Numbered from the stretch's first letter, positions 44,460 through 53,733 are shown. The stretch: 64,000 nt of DNA from Methylobacterium sp. 10 (GCF_000519085.1 NZ_KI912577.1:4086035-4150034), one strand, 5' to 3'. Notes: generated by a model from the sequence alone, not told the origin. Numbers and translations: made by a program.

Positions 44460-45698
44460 TCACTCTCTCCGGAGTGCGGACGAGGGGGCGCGCGGCCGCT
44501 CCAGCGAGGCGGAGACCCCCCACAGCGCCAGCCCGCCGAGCGCCAGGGCCACCCCGACCCAGCCGGTGGAGGGCAGGCCGAAGCCGGCGGTAAGGGCGAG
44601 GCCGGCGAGCCAGGGACCCAGCGCGTTGGCGAAGTTGAAGGCCGAGTGGTTGAGCGCGGCCGCGAGGGTCTGCGCATCCTCGGCCACATCCATCAGCCGG
44701 GTCTGCAGGATGGTGGCGAGGCCGCCGCCGCAGCCGATGAGGAACACCACCGGCGCGAGGGTCCAGACGCTGCCCACCGCAAACGGGTAGAGGGCGAGAG
44801 CCGCCGTCGTCCAGACCAGGGTCAGCCCGGCCGCCCGCATCAGGGCGCGGTCGGCGGCCCAGGCGCAGACGAGGTTGCCGACGGTCAAGCCGAGGCCGAA
44901 CACGGCGAGGACCAGCGGGATCGCCGCCGGCGCGGCATGGGTGACCTCGATCAGCGTCGAGGCGAGGTAGGTGTAGACCGAGAACAGGCCGCCGAAGCCG
45001 ATGGCGCCGATGGCGAGGGTGAGCCAGACCTGTCCGCTCCGCAGGGCCCCGAGTTCGCGTAGCGCGCTGGCGCCCGAGGCCGGTCGTCCGAGGGGCGCCA
45101 GGATCCGTACGCACACCGCCGTCAGGAGCGCCAGGACGGCGACGAGCCCGAAGCTCCAGCGCCAGCCCACGAGCTGGCCGATCACGTTGGCGAGGGGCAC
45201 GCCCGCCACCGTCGCGAGGGTGAGGCCCAGGATCACCCGCGAGACCGCCTGGGTCCGCCGCTCCCGTGGGACGAGGGAGGCGGCGACGAGGGCGGCGACA
45301 CCGAAATAGGCGCCGTGCGGCAGGCCCGCCAGGAACCGGAACAGCAGCATCCCGTGATAGTTCGGTGCCAGGGCCGACAGGACGTTGCCCAGTGCGAACA
45401 GCACCATCAGCCCGACGAGGAGCGTCCTGCGAGCCATGGTCGCCGCGAGCACGGCGATGACCGGCGCCCCGACCACGACGCCGAGGGCGTAGGCGCTGAT
45501 GACATGTCCGGCCGTCGGCGCGTCGATGCCGAGATCGGGCGCGAAGGCCGGAAGCAGGCTCATCGTCGCGAATTCGGTGGTACCGATGGCAAAGCCGCCC
45601 ATGGCCAGGGCGGTGAGGACGAGGCCGGGATGCCGGCTGGGTGCCGCGTCCGGCAGGCTGAGAGCGCCGGAACGGGTGTCGAGGGTGGTGCCGGTCAT
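44460..45698 (-). CDS. MFS transporter (AraJ/DHA1-like)
   Basis: A 412-residue, 12-helix major facilitator. The second to third helix loop has the RRTLLVGL signature, and the first half shows GGFAIGTTEFATMSLLP typical of DHA1-type sugar or drug exporters such as AraJ/YdhP. The start (45698) overlaps the stop of the GH15-type gene (ATGA), so both form one transcript. Role in exporting a sugar or drug is inferred from family. Confidence 0.88.
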   Translation of the reverse strand: MTGTTLDTRSGALSLPDAAPSRHPGLVLTALAMGGFAIGTTEFATMSLLPAFAPDLGIDAPTAGHVISAYALGVVVGAPVIAVLAATMARRTLLVGLMVLFALGNVLSALAPNYHGMLLFRFLAGLPHGAYFGVAALVAASLVPRERRTQAVSRVILGLTLATVAGVPLANVIGQLVGWRWSFGLVAVLALLTAVCVRILAPLGRPASGASALRELGALRSGQVWLTLAIGAIGFGGLFSVYTYLASTLIEVTHAAPAAIPLVLAVFGLGLTVGNLVCAWAADRALMRAAGLTLVWTTAALALYPFAVGSVWTLAPVVFLIGCGGGLATILQTRLMDVAEDAQTLAAALNHSAFNFANALGPWLAGLALTAGFGLPSTGWVGVALALGGLALWGVSASLERPRAPSSALRRE

Positions 45699-47539
45699 CG
45701 GGCCGCTTTCAGATCTCGTTCGCGGTCGCCACGCAGGGAGCAGGCCGCGTGAAGCAGGGCGAGATGGCTCAGGCCCTGCGGTGTGTTGCCAAGATGGTCG
45801 CCGGTGTCGGGATCGACCATCTCGCTCATCACGCCGACGCCTCTCGTGACGGCGTGCAGCATGCCGGTGAAGACCGCTTCGGCCTCGTCCAGCCGACCGA
45901 GTTCGGCCAGGGCCTCCACGAGCCAGAACGAGCAGGCGATGAAGGCGCCCTCCTCCCTCTCGGCCCCCGAATAGCGATAGAGAAGCGGACCGCGCCCGAG
46001 TTCCTCGCGGATCGCATTGAGGGTGGAGGACAGGCGGTCGCGTCCGTCGAAGCCGAAACGGACCGCCAGGGTCAGGGAGGCGTCGAGGCGGTCGGTGCCA
46101 GGGTAGAACGTATAGGCTTGGCGCGTCTCCGACCAGCAATGCTCCTCGATCCAGGCCTGGATCCGATCCCGCTCCCGCGACCAGCGCGGCACGCAGGTCT
46201 CCGCGATATGACCGGCCTCCGCCAGTTCGACGGCGCGGGCAAGCGCCTGCCAGGCGCTGATCTTCGACATCGTGTAATGCTGCGGGACCTCCAGTTCCCA
46301 GATCCCGGCATCCTTCTGCCGCCAGCGGTCGGCGCATTCGTCGGCGAGGTCCGCCAGGACTTTCGCGCTCTTCTGATCGAGGATGTTGCCGTCGGCGACG
46401 AACAGGGTCGCGGTCTCGAAGATGTCGCCGTAGATCCCGTGCTGGTGCTGGCGGGCCGCCGCGTTGCCCACCCGGACCGGGCGCGACCCGCGATAGCCGG
46501 CAAGGCCGAGGGAGGTCTCCTCCGGCACCTGACCCCCGCGCAGGGTGTAGAAGACCTGCGCCCCATGCGTGCCGAGATGCTTCATCAGCCAGGAGAAGGC
46601 GGCCTTCGCCTCCGGCATCGCGCCGACGCGCAGGAAGGCGTTGACGGTGTAACCGGCGTCGCGAATCCAGGCATAGCGGTAATCGTAGTTCTTCGGCCCG
46701 CCGATCCGCTCGGGCAGGGAGGTGGTGGCCGCCGCGGCGATGGCGCCGGTCGGCGAGTAGAGCAGCAGCTTGAGGGCAAGGCCGCTGCGCCGCACCTCGG
46801 AGCGATGTGGGCCGTCGTAATGCAGCCCCTCCGCCCAGTGCCGCCAGGCGTCGTCGCTGACATCGATGCGCTCGTCGATTTCCGCGATGGTGGGGATGCC
46901 CATGGGCTCGTCCTCGCCGGCGAGAAGCGCCACCAGCGCGCGCTCCCCCTCCCCCAGCGTCACCGTCGCGGAGATGGTGCGATCCTCCTCCTCGAGGACG
47001 CGGATGTTGTCGCTGAAGCGGACTACCCCGAGGACCGGTCCCACATGGAAGACGCAGCCGTTGGGGGTCGGCTGGAGCCAGGGCGAGAGAGAATCGCCGC
47101 GCGTGCCGAACACGGCGCGGATCCGGAACGTAACCGTGCCCGATACGCCCTCCAACCGGCGCGCCAGTTCGCACCAGGGCAGGCGCCCGGCGCGGCTGCT
47201 GTTGAGGGATTCGGTCATCCGCGCCGTCCCGGTCCCGGTAACGACGATCGTCTCCAGCACGTTGCTGTCGGTGCGGTAGCGCCGCTCCATCGTGAACGCG
47301 CCCTCGGGGCGAACCTGGAAATAGCCGCCGCTGTCCGGCTCCAGGAGCCGGTCGAACAGGGGCGGCGAATCCATCTCGGGGACGCACCACCACGCCACCG
47401 CGCCGTCCGGGCCGACGAGGACGACGGAGCGGCCGTCGCCCAGCGGAGCGTAATCCTGGATCGGATACTCCGTGCCGCCCGGGTCGATGCACGCGGCATC
47501 GACGGAGAGGTCGGTGCCCGCCTGGGCTCGGTCATTCAT
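45695..47539 (-). CDS. GH15-family glucosidase/trehalase-like
   Basis: A 614-residue glycoside hydrolase of the trehalase/glucodextranase-like GH15 branch: N-terminal β-sandwich, then an (α/α)6 barrel. Recognisable: PIQDYAPLGDGRSVVLVGPDG at the start, KNYDYRYAWIRDAG in the catalytic barrel and YTFYPGTDRLDASL further on. Many such proteins are α-glucosidases or trehalases. No signal peptide. Linked to a sugar-type exporter downstream. Confidence 0.88.
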   Translation of the reverse strand: MNDRAQAGTDLSVDAACIDPGGTEYPIQDYAPLGDGRSVVLVGPDGAVAWWCVPEMDSPPLFDRLLEPDSGGYFQVRPEGAFTMERRYRTDSNVLETIVVTGTGTARMTESLNSSRAGRLPWCELARRLEGVSGTVTFRIRAVFGTRGDSLSPWLQPTPNGCVFHVGPVLGVVRFSDNIRVLEEEDRTISATVTLGEGERALVALLAGEDEPMGIPTIAEIDERIDVSDDAWRHWAEGLHYDGPHRSEVRRSGLALKLLLYSPTGAIAAAATTSLPERIGGPKNYDYRYAWIRDAGYTVNAFLRVGAMPEAKAAFSWLMKHLGTHGAQVFYTLRGGQVPEETSLGLAGYRGSRPVRVGNAAARQHQHGIYGDIFETATLFVADGNILDQKSAKVLADLADECADRWRQKDAGIWELEVPQHYTMSKISAWQALARAVELAEAGHIAETCVPRWSRERDRIQAWIEEHCWSETRQAYTFYPGTDRLDASLTLAVRFGFDGRDRLSSTLNAIREELGRGPLLYRYSGAEREEGAFIACSFWLVEALAELGRLDEAEAVFTGMLHAVTRGVGVMSEMVDPDTGDHLGNTPQGLSHLALLHAACSLRGDRERDLKAAR

Positions 47540-47588
47540 CTTGAAAACTTGTAGAGCGAGGGACGGATATGGTCTCGATGCGGCCGGG

Positions 47589-47641
47589 CTAAGCAGAGTG
47601 TGATCTCAGGACCGGGGACCAGTTCTGCGAAACCTGTTTAG
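47589..47641 (-). repeat. Stop-codon-embedded palindromic element, copy C
   Basis: On the minus strand the end reads ctaaacaggtttcgcagaact. Its taa is the stop codon of the Gfo/Idh gene. The far arm (ctaagcag on the plus strand at 47589-47596) is degenerate. It belongs to the same family as copies A and B. Confidence 0.5.
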
Positions 47642-48795
47642 TTCAGCGGAACCTTGTCCTTGCCCTTGCCGGGATTCGACGTGTTGATGAGTTCCGGCGA
47701 CTTTTGTGCCGAGAGCGTCTGCTCCTGGGCCTTCGTGTCGATGCGCCTGGTTCGGGTGAAGGGTTCGAGACTCTGCGACGTCCCGGTCTCGAGGGCGCGG
47801 ACGATGCCTTCGATCACGCGGAGATCCGCGAGGCCTTCCTCGCCATCCGGTTCGGGTTCCCGGTCATGAAGGATGCAATCGGAGAAGTATTTCAGTTCGC
47901 CGCCGAAATGGTCGGTGTTCTTGAAGCTGGCGTGGCTCTTGTCCTCACCGATGGTGACCGTGTGCTCCAGGGGCTTACCGTACATATAGGCCGGGTTGAC
48001 CTCGACGCTGCCCTCGGTGCCGACGACCGAATAGCTGTCGAGGGTATTGCCGTAATAGGACAGCACGAACTGCGCGATGCGGTCCTGCGGGAACCGGAGC
48101 GTGACCGCGACGGTATCGTCGAAATCGCCCAGCCCGGCTCCGGGGTGGCGGATGCCCACCGCCGAGACCACCTCCGTCGGCTCGTCGCCGAAGATATAGC
48201 GGGCGGCGTTGATCGGATACGGACCCATGTCGAAGATCGGGCCCGCCTGGATGCCGCTCGTCGCCCGGTGGTTCTCGGGCGAGACCATCTGGGTGAAGGT
48301 CGAGGAGAAGGTCAGCAGCTCGCCGAGCTGGCCGGATCGGATCAGGTCGATGGTCGCCAGGGTGCAGGGCTCGAAATGCAGCCGGTAGGCCACCATGAGC
48401 TTGGCGCCGGAGGCCTTCTGCGCCGCGATGATCTCCCTGGACTTCTCCGCCGAGATCTCCAGCGGCTTCTCGACGAGGACGTGGATACCGGCCTTCAGGG
48501 CGGGAACCGCGAATTCGGCGTGGCGCCAGTTCGGCGTGGCGAGATAGATCGCATCGATCGTGCCCGAGGCCAGCAAGGCGTCGAACTCCTCGTAGCCGTA
48601 GGTATCGGTGACGCCGTATTGCGCGCCGACGCCGCGCGCCTTCACCGGATCGCCGGTGACGAAGGCGACGATCTCCGAATTGCCGGTGTGCTTCACGCCG
48701 GGCAGCATGGCTTCCTGCGTGATGTCGCCGAGGGCGACGAAGGCGTAGCGGACCTTTTTCGAGGATGTCAGGCCGAGGGCCGAGGCGATGCTCAT
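47638..48795 (-). CDS. Gfo/Idh/MocA-family oxidoreductase
   Basis: A 385-residue NAD(P)-dependent sugar oxidoreductase. Rossmann domain with VALGDITQEAMLPG and EKPLEISAEKSREI (the EKP lysine), then the α/β domain with GPIFDMGPYPINAARYIFG. Members dehydrogenate inositol, glucose or glycosides; substrate unspecified. Start 48795 gives a normal N-terminus after ~14 residues. The long upstream open frame is not used. A Lys/Asn-rich C-terminal tail is not part of the family fold. It follows the GH15-type gene on the opposite side of the repeat. Confidence 0.88.
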   Translation of the reverse strand: MSIASALGLTSSKKVRYAFVALGDITQEAMLPGVKHTGNSEIVAFVTGDPVKARGVGAQYGVTDTYGYEEFDALLASGTIDAIYLATPNWRHAEFAVPALKAGIHVLVEKPLEISAEKSREIIAAQKASGAKLMVAYRLHFEPCTLATIDLIRSGQLGELLTFSSTFTQMVSPENHRATSGIQAGPIFDMGPYPINAARYIFGDEPTEVVSAVGIRHPGAGLGDFDDTVAVTLRFPQDRIAQFVLSYYGNTLDSYSVVGTEGSVEVNPAYMYGKPLEHTVTIGEDKSHASFKNTDHFGGELKYFSDCILHDREPEPDGEEGLADLRVIEGIVRALETGTSQSLEPFTRTRRIDTKAQEQTLSAQKSPELINTSNPGKGKDKVPLN

Positions 48796-48998
48796 GGAAT
48801 ATCCGTATCGGGCGGGCTTCGTTCGGGGCCGGCCCGCACTGCCCGGGTGCCCGGGCGAGGCGGCGATGACGGGCCGCGGGGCGGCGACAGGCATGGCCCG
48901 TCGTCCCGGTGACCGCGCGCCGGTTTTCATGAGGAGAGAACGTTGCACTGCAACAGAGGTTGCCGCGTCGCCCGGTCGCGCCCGCAGGCCGGGCCGCT

Positions 48999-51419
48999 TC
49001 AGCGTGAGACGGCGAGCCGCAGGATGCGCGACAGGTCGGCCACCGAATAGGGTTTGCGCAGAAGCTCGAACCCGTGGCTGCCCTCCTCGGCGAGGACGTG
49101 GCTGTAGCCGGAGGTCAGCACGACGGGCAGATCGGGCCATCTGCGGCCGATGGCGTGGCCGAGATCGATGCCGTTCATGCCTGGCATCACCACGTCGGAG
49201 AAGACCACCTCGAAACCGGCGGGAGCGCGGGCCAGCGCGTCGAGGGCCTGCTGCGCATCCGTCACCCAATGGGTGACGTAGCCGAGTTCCTGCAGGGCCT
49301 GGGTGGCGAAGGCACCGACTTCCGCGTTGTCCTCCACGACGAGGACACGGGTGCCGTGCCGCTCGGCCAAGGGCGCGGGCTCCTGCACCGGCTCGGCCGC
49401 CACGGCCTCCCCCGCCGCGCGCGGGAGATAGAGGGTGAAGGTCGTGCCCTGGCCGAGGCGGCTTTCCACCACCACCTCGCCGCCCGATTGCTTGGCGAAA
49501 CCGAAGACTTGGCTGAGGCCGAGGCCGGTGCCCTGCCCCACGCCCTTGGTGGTGAAGAACGGCTCGAAGATCCGGTCGAGCACCTCCGGCGCGATGCCGG
49601 AGCCGGTATCGGTGACCGAGACGGCGACGAAATCCCCCCGGATGCGGGGATGCGCCCGGACGGCCGGGATGATCGAGGCGCGGCGGACCCGGATGGTCAG
49701 CCGGCCCTCGCCGTCCATGGCGTCACGGGCGTTGACGACCATGTTGACGAGGGCGGTGTCGAACTGGCTCGGATCGGCGTCTATGAGGCAGGCCAGCGGC
49801 TGCCCCGCTGCGTCCTGGCCGGTCTCGATCTGGGTCACCACCTGGATGCGCGCACCGGTGAGGGTGCCGACCATGTCGGCCACGGAGGCTACGCCCTTGG
49901 CGACGTCGAAGACCTCGGGCGTCAGGGATTGCCGCCGGGCGAAGGCCAGGAGCTGGCCCGTGAGCTTGGCCGCGCGCGTCACCGTGTCGGAGATGGCATC
50001 GACGTAGCGCCGCCGGCGCTCCTCGGGCAGGTCGGGACGGCGCAGGAGGTCGGTGGAGGACCGGATCACGGTCAGCAGGTTGTTGAAGTCGTGCGCCACG
50101 CCGCCGGTGAGCTGGCCCACGGCTTCGAGCTTCTGCGACTGGCGGAGCTGATCCTCCAGGGCCTTGCGCTCGGTCACGTCGCGGCCGGCGGCGTAGAAAT
50201 GGTCGCCCTGCGGGATCGCGTTCCAGGAGATCCAGCGCTCGCCGCCATCCGCCGCCCTCTGCCGGATGTCGAGGTTGTCGAGGACGGCGCCGCTCCGCAG
50301 CCGGTCCATGGCCTGCTCGACCGCCTTGCGGTCCTCGGGATGCACGAAAGCGTCGAACCGCGCGCCCACCAGGGCCTCGGCGGGCCAGCCCAGCATCTCG
50401 CTCCAGGCCGGATTGACCGAGCGGTAGATGCCGTCGAAGCCGCAGATCACGAGGAGGTCGCGGCTCGCGCGCCAGACGAGGTCGCGCTCCGTGGTCCGCT
50501 CGCGGGCCGTCGTCCTCAGCACGGTCTCGGCCTCGCGCCGGTCGGTGATGTCGTTGAACAGGATGGCCACGCGCCGCTGGACCGGCACCCCGATGCGCAG
50601 GGCGTGCACATCGAACCAGCGCCCCAGCGTCACCGCCCCGCTCTCGAACCGGACGGGTTCGCCGGACAGGGCGACCTCGCCGTAGATGTCGAGCCAGCGC
50701 GGCTCGATGCCGGGAATGACCTCGCTGACCCAGCGGCCCTCGACATTGCCGAGGCCGGCCTGACGCTCGAAGGCCGGATTGACCTCGATGAAGCGGTAGT
50801 CGATGGCGCGGCCGGTGGCGTCGAACCGCATCTCGACGATGCAGAACCCGGCATCGATGGCGTCGAACAGCGTCCGGTACCGGGCCTCGCTCTCGGCGAG
50901 CTTGCCCTCCTCGGTGCGAAAGCGGGTGACGTCGAGCTGGCTGGCGAAGAAGTAGCGCAGGCGCCCGTCCCGGTCGAAGACGGGGCTGATATAGAGCTCG
51001 TTGCGGAACGGCGTCCCGTCGCGATGGTAGTTGACGATCTCGACCACCACGTCGCGCCGCGCCGCGATGGCGTCGCGCAGGCGCGCCACGTCGGCAAGGT
51101 CGGTTCCCGGCCCCTGCAGGAACCGGCAATTGCGCCCGACGAGTTCCTCCGCCGAGTAGCCGCACAGGTCCTGGAAGGCGCGGTTGGCGAAGACGATGGG
51201 ATTGTCGGGCAGGTTCGGGTCGGTGATGATCTGCGGCATGCGGGTCTTCTCCGCCGCCGTGAACAGCAGTTCCGGCCCCGCCGCCGAGGTCTTCTGGTCC
51301 TTGTCCGGCGCATGGATGCCGGACGCGATCTCCGCCTTCAGACGCGCGACCTCGGCTTCGAGATCGGCCTCGCGTCGCCGCAACCGGTCGATGTCGTCCC
51401 CCATACCGCCCGTTCCCAT
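48999..51419 (-). CDS. LOV-domain hybrid histidine kinase
   Basis: An 806-residue blue-light-type sensor kinase. Residues ~55-165 are a LOV domain: GRNCRFLQG has the flavin-adduct Cys98. Two more PAS domains follow (~178-295 and ~310-420), then HisKA with His443 (VAHDFNNLL), HATPase_c with ATP motifs GTGLGLSQVF, and a C-terminal receiver domain with Asp742 in FSDVVMPG. This order is that of hybrid LOV kinases such as those in Caulobacter and Brucella relatives. A short coiled coil precedes LOV. Cytoplasmic. Starts at 51419 or 51404. Confidence 0.93.
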   Translation of the reverse strand: MGTGGMGDDIDRLRRREADLEAEVARLKAEIASGIHAPDKDQKTSAAGPELLFTAAEKTRMPQIITDPNLPDNPIVFANRAFQDLCGYSAEELVGRNCRFLQGPGTDLADVARLRDAIAARRDVVVEIVNYHRDGTPFRNELYISPVFDRDGRLRYFFASQLDVTRFRTEEGKLAESEARYRTLFDAIDAGFCIVEMRFDATGRAIDYRFIEVNPAFERQAGLGNVEGRWVSEVIPGIEPRWLDIYGEVALSGEPVRFESGAVTLGRWFDVHALRIGVPVQRRVAILFNDITDRREAETVLRTTARERTTERDLVWRASRDLLVICGFDGIYRSVNPAWSEMLGWPAEALVGARFDAFVHPEDRKAVEQAMDRLRSGAVLDNLDIRQRAADGGERWISWNAIPQGDHFYAAGRDVTERKALEDQLRQSQKLEAVGQLTGGVAHDFNNLLTVIRSSTDLLRRPDLPEERRRRYVDAISDTVTRAAKLTGQLLAFARRQSLTPEVFDVAKGVASVADMVGTLTGARIQVVTQIETGQDAAGQPLACLIDADPSQFDTALVNMVVNARDAMDGEGRLTIRVRRASIIPAVRAHPRIRGDFVAVSVTDTGSGIAPEVLDRIFEPFFTTKGVGQGTGLGLSQVFGFAKQSGGEVVVESRLGQGTTFTLYLPRAAGEAVAAEPVQEPAPLAERHGTRVLVVEDNAEVGAFATQALQELGYVTHWVTDAQQALDALARAPAGFEVVFSDVVMPGMNGIDLGHAIGRRWPDLPVVLTSGYSHVLAEEGSHGFELLRKPYSVADLSRILRLAVSR

Positions 51420-51625
51420 CCGGCCGCCGCGTTCATTCGGGCTCGAGGGAGCCCAACGATCGACACGCCGGACGGCTCCCTAACCCATATGGGGGGCGGC
51501 TGTCGCGTCTCCGATGGGTCCTGGTCCGCCCATAAATCGGGCGCCGTTCGCGACGGAGTGCTGCCTCAGCCTGTCCAGTGACGCCATCGCGCGGAACGAC
51601 GCAGAGGTGCGGGGCGGGGCCGCGA

Positions 51626-51751
51626 TCAGCCGATGACGTCGTCGTCCCATTCCACCCGCGGATAGGAGACCGGCGGTTCGCGCAAAGCCCAGAGCCCCAG
51701 GCATCCCACGGTACAGACCGAAGCGCTGATGTAGAGGATGAGGTCGAGCAC
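51626..51751 (-). CDS. Short membrane protein (41 residues)
   Basis: GTG-started small frame with a single hydrophobic segment (DLILYISASVCTVGCLGLWAL) and a conserved-looking polar C-terminus ending WDDDVIG. GAGGG lies 8 bases before the GTG. No similarity recognised. The reading frame is short, so confidence is moderate, but ribosome site and hydrophobic profile both fit a genuine gene. Confidence 0.45.
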   Translation of the reverse strand: MLDLILYISASVCTVGCLGLWALREPPVSYPRVEWDDDVIG

Positions 51752-51962
51752 GAACGAGGCCCTCGCAGCAGGGTGGTAAGCCCGCATTCTCCGGTGCTGT
51801 GGCTAAGAAAGCCTGAACGCCCGCGAGACGACGGCCCATGCCGCCCGCTCGTCATGTCGAAGCGCCCACCAGGGCACGTCCGCGTGGATGTGCGCCAGCG
51901 CAACCCGTCGGCTCGCTTGCCGGCGTAGAGCCCTCCCCTCTCCCCCGAGAAGGAAAAGGGCG

Positions 51963-52106
51963 ATGGCCGCCAAATGGGTCCTTGCGTTGACGGTCCTGGT
52001 CTTCTTGACCACCGGCCGGGCGCCGGGAATGCGCGAGTTGAGAAATCCCGACGCCGAATCCGGCCATTCCCGCATCGTCCACATGGTCAAACGCGTATCC
52101 GAGTGA
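51963..52106 (+). CDS. Small secreted or membrane hypothetical protein
   Basis: 47 residues starting MAAKWVLALTVLVFLTTG, a signal-like hydrophobic helix, and then a polar tail. A purine-rich stretch (gaaggaaaaggg) lies just before the ATG. No family known. Confidence 0.4.
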   Translation: MAAKWVLALTVLVFLTTGRAPGMRELRNPDAESGHSRIVHMVKRVSE

Positions 52107-52167
52107 GGATGGGCGGCCTGCCGTCCGCCACCCCATGCCGGTGCGGGTCGGTTCCAGGATCGCCGCG

Positions 52168-53592
52168 CTACGGGGCAGTGGTCCGCCTAGTGGCGGCGAG
52201 CGCCGCCGCCTTGCCCCCGGCCGCGTAGAGGTCGAGGCGGGAATACAGGCCGAAGACCGAGCCGTCGTCGAGAAAACCGCCGGCCGGGCCGAGGGTGGCG
52301 GTGAGGATGTCGTTGGCCTCGGCGAGTGTCAGGGCCGGAAAGGCGGCGGTGAGGAGATACCCCGCCTCCGGCGCGGCTTTGCCGACGTCCACTGCCTGGT
52401 CCGACCGGCCCTGATGCACCACCGGAAGGCCGTAGGTCTGGGTCGAGGCGTAGAGGGCCGCGTTGGCGGCGGCATCCTTGAACCGGCTCCGGTCGGCGGC
52501 GGCGCAGGCGGCCACCGCGTCGCCGCAGCGCTCGCGAAGGAACGCCTGGAGTTCCGCGCGTGCCGCCGTCAGGGCCTCCGGATAGTCGGTGATGGTCACC
52601 GCGCCGTCGGTGGCGCGGCTCATTTCATTGATGATCGCCGGGTTCGCGCGGGTCTGTCCGACATAGGCGGGGTCGTTGGCCAGCAGATGGGCGACGGCGT
52701 GGAGGGCCACCGCCCTGCCCCCGAGCACGTCCATGGCGTAATGGGCGCCGACGACGATGCGGTTGTTGCCGTACTCGGCCCCGCGCGCGACCATCTGCTG
52801 GTAGCGCTCCGGGACGAGCAGGGCGAGGAGGAGCGATTCCGTGTAGCCGTAGGTGGTGTGGCCGCTCGGATAGGACGGGCTGTCCGTCAGGTTCTGTTTC
52901 GGGCCGCGCAGCCAGTCCATGCTGTGGGAGGCGGCGCCAAAGTAATCCTTGCCCCGATACGAGAGGAAATTCGGCTCGGTCTGGAACGGGCGTGAATTGC
53001 CGAAGGCGTCGGCACCCGGCGTTCCGGCCGGACGGTCGTAGGCCTTGCCGAAGACATCCGTCGTGCCGCCGATCTTGGTGAGGATGGCGCGGGCGGGGTC
53101 GGAGACGGGTGCTTCGCCATTGGTCGTCGCATTGGCGAAGAAGTACTTCCCCGCATTCGAATCCGACTTGGTGATGTTGTTGGTGTAGCCGATCAGCCGG
53201 GCGAGGCTGCCGGAGACGCTGGTGAAGGTCTTGAAGTCCTCGTAGCGCGCTTTCGCCTGATAGGCTTCCCCGAGGGACGTGCCGAGGCCGTCGGCGAGTT
53301 GCGCGGCGTTGCCGTCGGTGATGAAGCAGTCGCGCAGGGCGAGCTGCTGCTGCTCGGCGAAGGACAGCAGCAGCAGCTGGTCATGCCGCCCCATCTGGAT
53401 GTCACCGGTGACCTTGAGGTTCGCCGCCAGCGCGGCCTTGCCTTCCGGCGTCGTCGCCAGGGCACTCACCGGCGCCAGTCCGCGCAGGGCTTCGAGATTC
53501 GTCGCCGATTGCGCCAGGGCGTGAACGGGGGCGAGGGCGAGGAATGCGACGAGCCCGAGCGTGCGGGCACTATGCGAGCGTGATCTGATCAT
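52168..53592 (-). CDS. PAP2-family acid phosphatase
   Basis: A 474-residue exported phosphatase. Signal peptide (RTLGLVAFLALAPVHALAQS). PAP2 motifs: SYPSGHTTYGY (domain 2) and NNRIVVGAHYAMDVLGGR (domain 3, with catalytic His and Asp). Long N- and C-terminal extensions beyond the usual ~250-residue core. Class A-type vanadium-phosphatase fold; periplasmic and probably phosphate-scavenging. Its promoter lies in the gap with the large hairpin. Confidence 0.9.
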   Translation of the reverse strand: MIRSRSHSARTLGLVAFLALAPVHALAQSATNLEALRGLAPVSALATTPEGKAALAANLKVTGDIQMGRHDQLLLLSFAEQQQLALRDCFITDGNAAQLADGLGTSLGEAYQAKARYEDFKTFTSVSGSLARLIGYTNNITKSDSNAGKYFFANATTNGEAPVSDPARAILTKIGGTTDVFGKAYDRPAGTPGADAFGNSRPFQTEPNFLSYRGKDYFGAASHSMDWLRGPKQNLTDSPSYPSGHTTYGYTESLLLALLVPERYQQMVARGAEYGNNRIVVGAHYAMDVLGGRAVALHAVAHLLANDPAYVGQTRANPAIINEMSRATDGAVTITDYPEALTAARAELQAFLRERCGDAVAACAAADRSRFKDAAANAALYASTQTYGLPVVHQGRSDQAVDVGKAAPEAGYLLTAAFPALTLAEANDILTATLGPAGGFLDDGSVFGLYSRLDLYAAGGKAAALAATRRTTAP

Positions 53593-53628
53593 GGCACCGG
53601 AACCAGGCTGCTGTGGCGGTGGTGCAGG

Positions 53629-53670
53629 CTAAGCAGGTTCGCGTTGGCAAGCCAACGCGAACCTGCTTAG
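53629..53670. repeat. Perfect 20-bp inverted repeat
   Basis: Arms 53629-53648 and 53651-53670 are exact reverse complements with a 2-base loop. It lies 37 bases upstream of the PAP2 start codon. Arm ends (ctaagcaggttcgc) resemble the family of repeat copies A-C. Confidence 0.65.
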
Positions 53671-53682
53671 CTCTTTGCTGTG

Positions 53683-53733
53683 CCGCAGGTTTTTATCGCA
53701 GAACAGGCGGCCACTTCTGCGAAACCTGCTTGG
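53683..53733. repeat. Palindromic element, copy B
   Basis: The best copy: gcaggtttttatcgcagaa pairs with ttctgcgaaacctgc with one 4-base bulge, over about 51 bases. Same consensus as copies A and C, but not linked to a stop codon. Confidence 0.6.
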
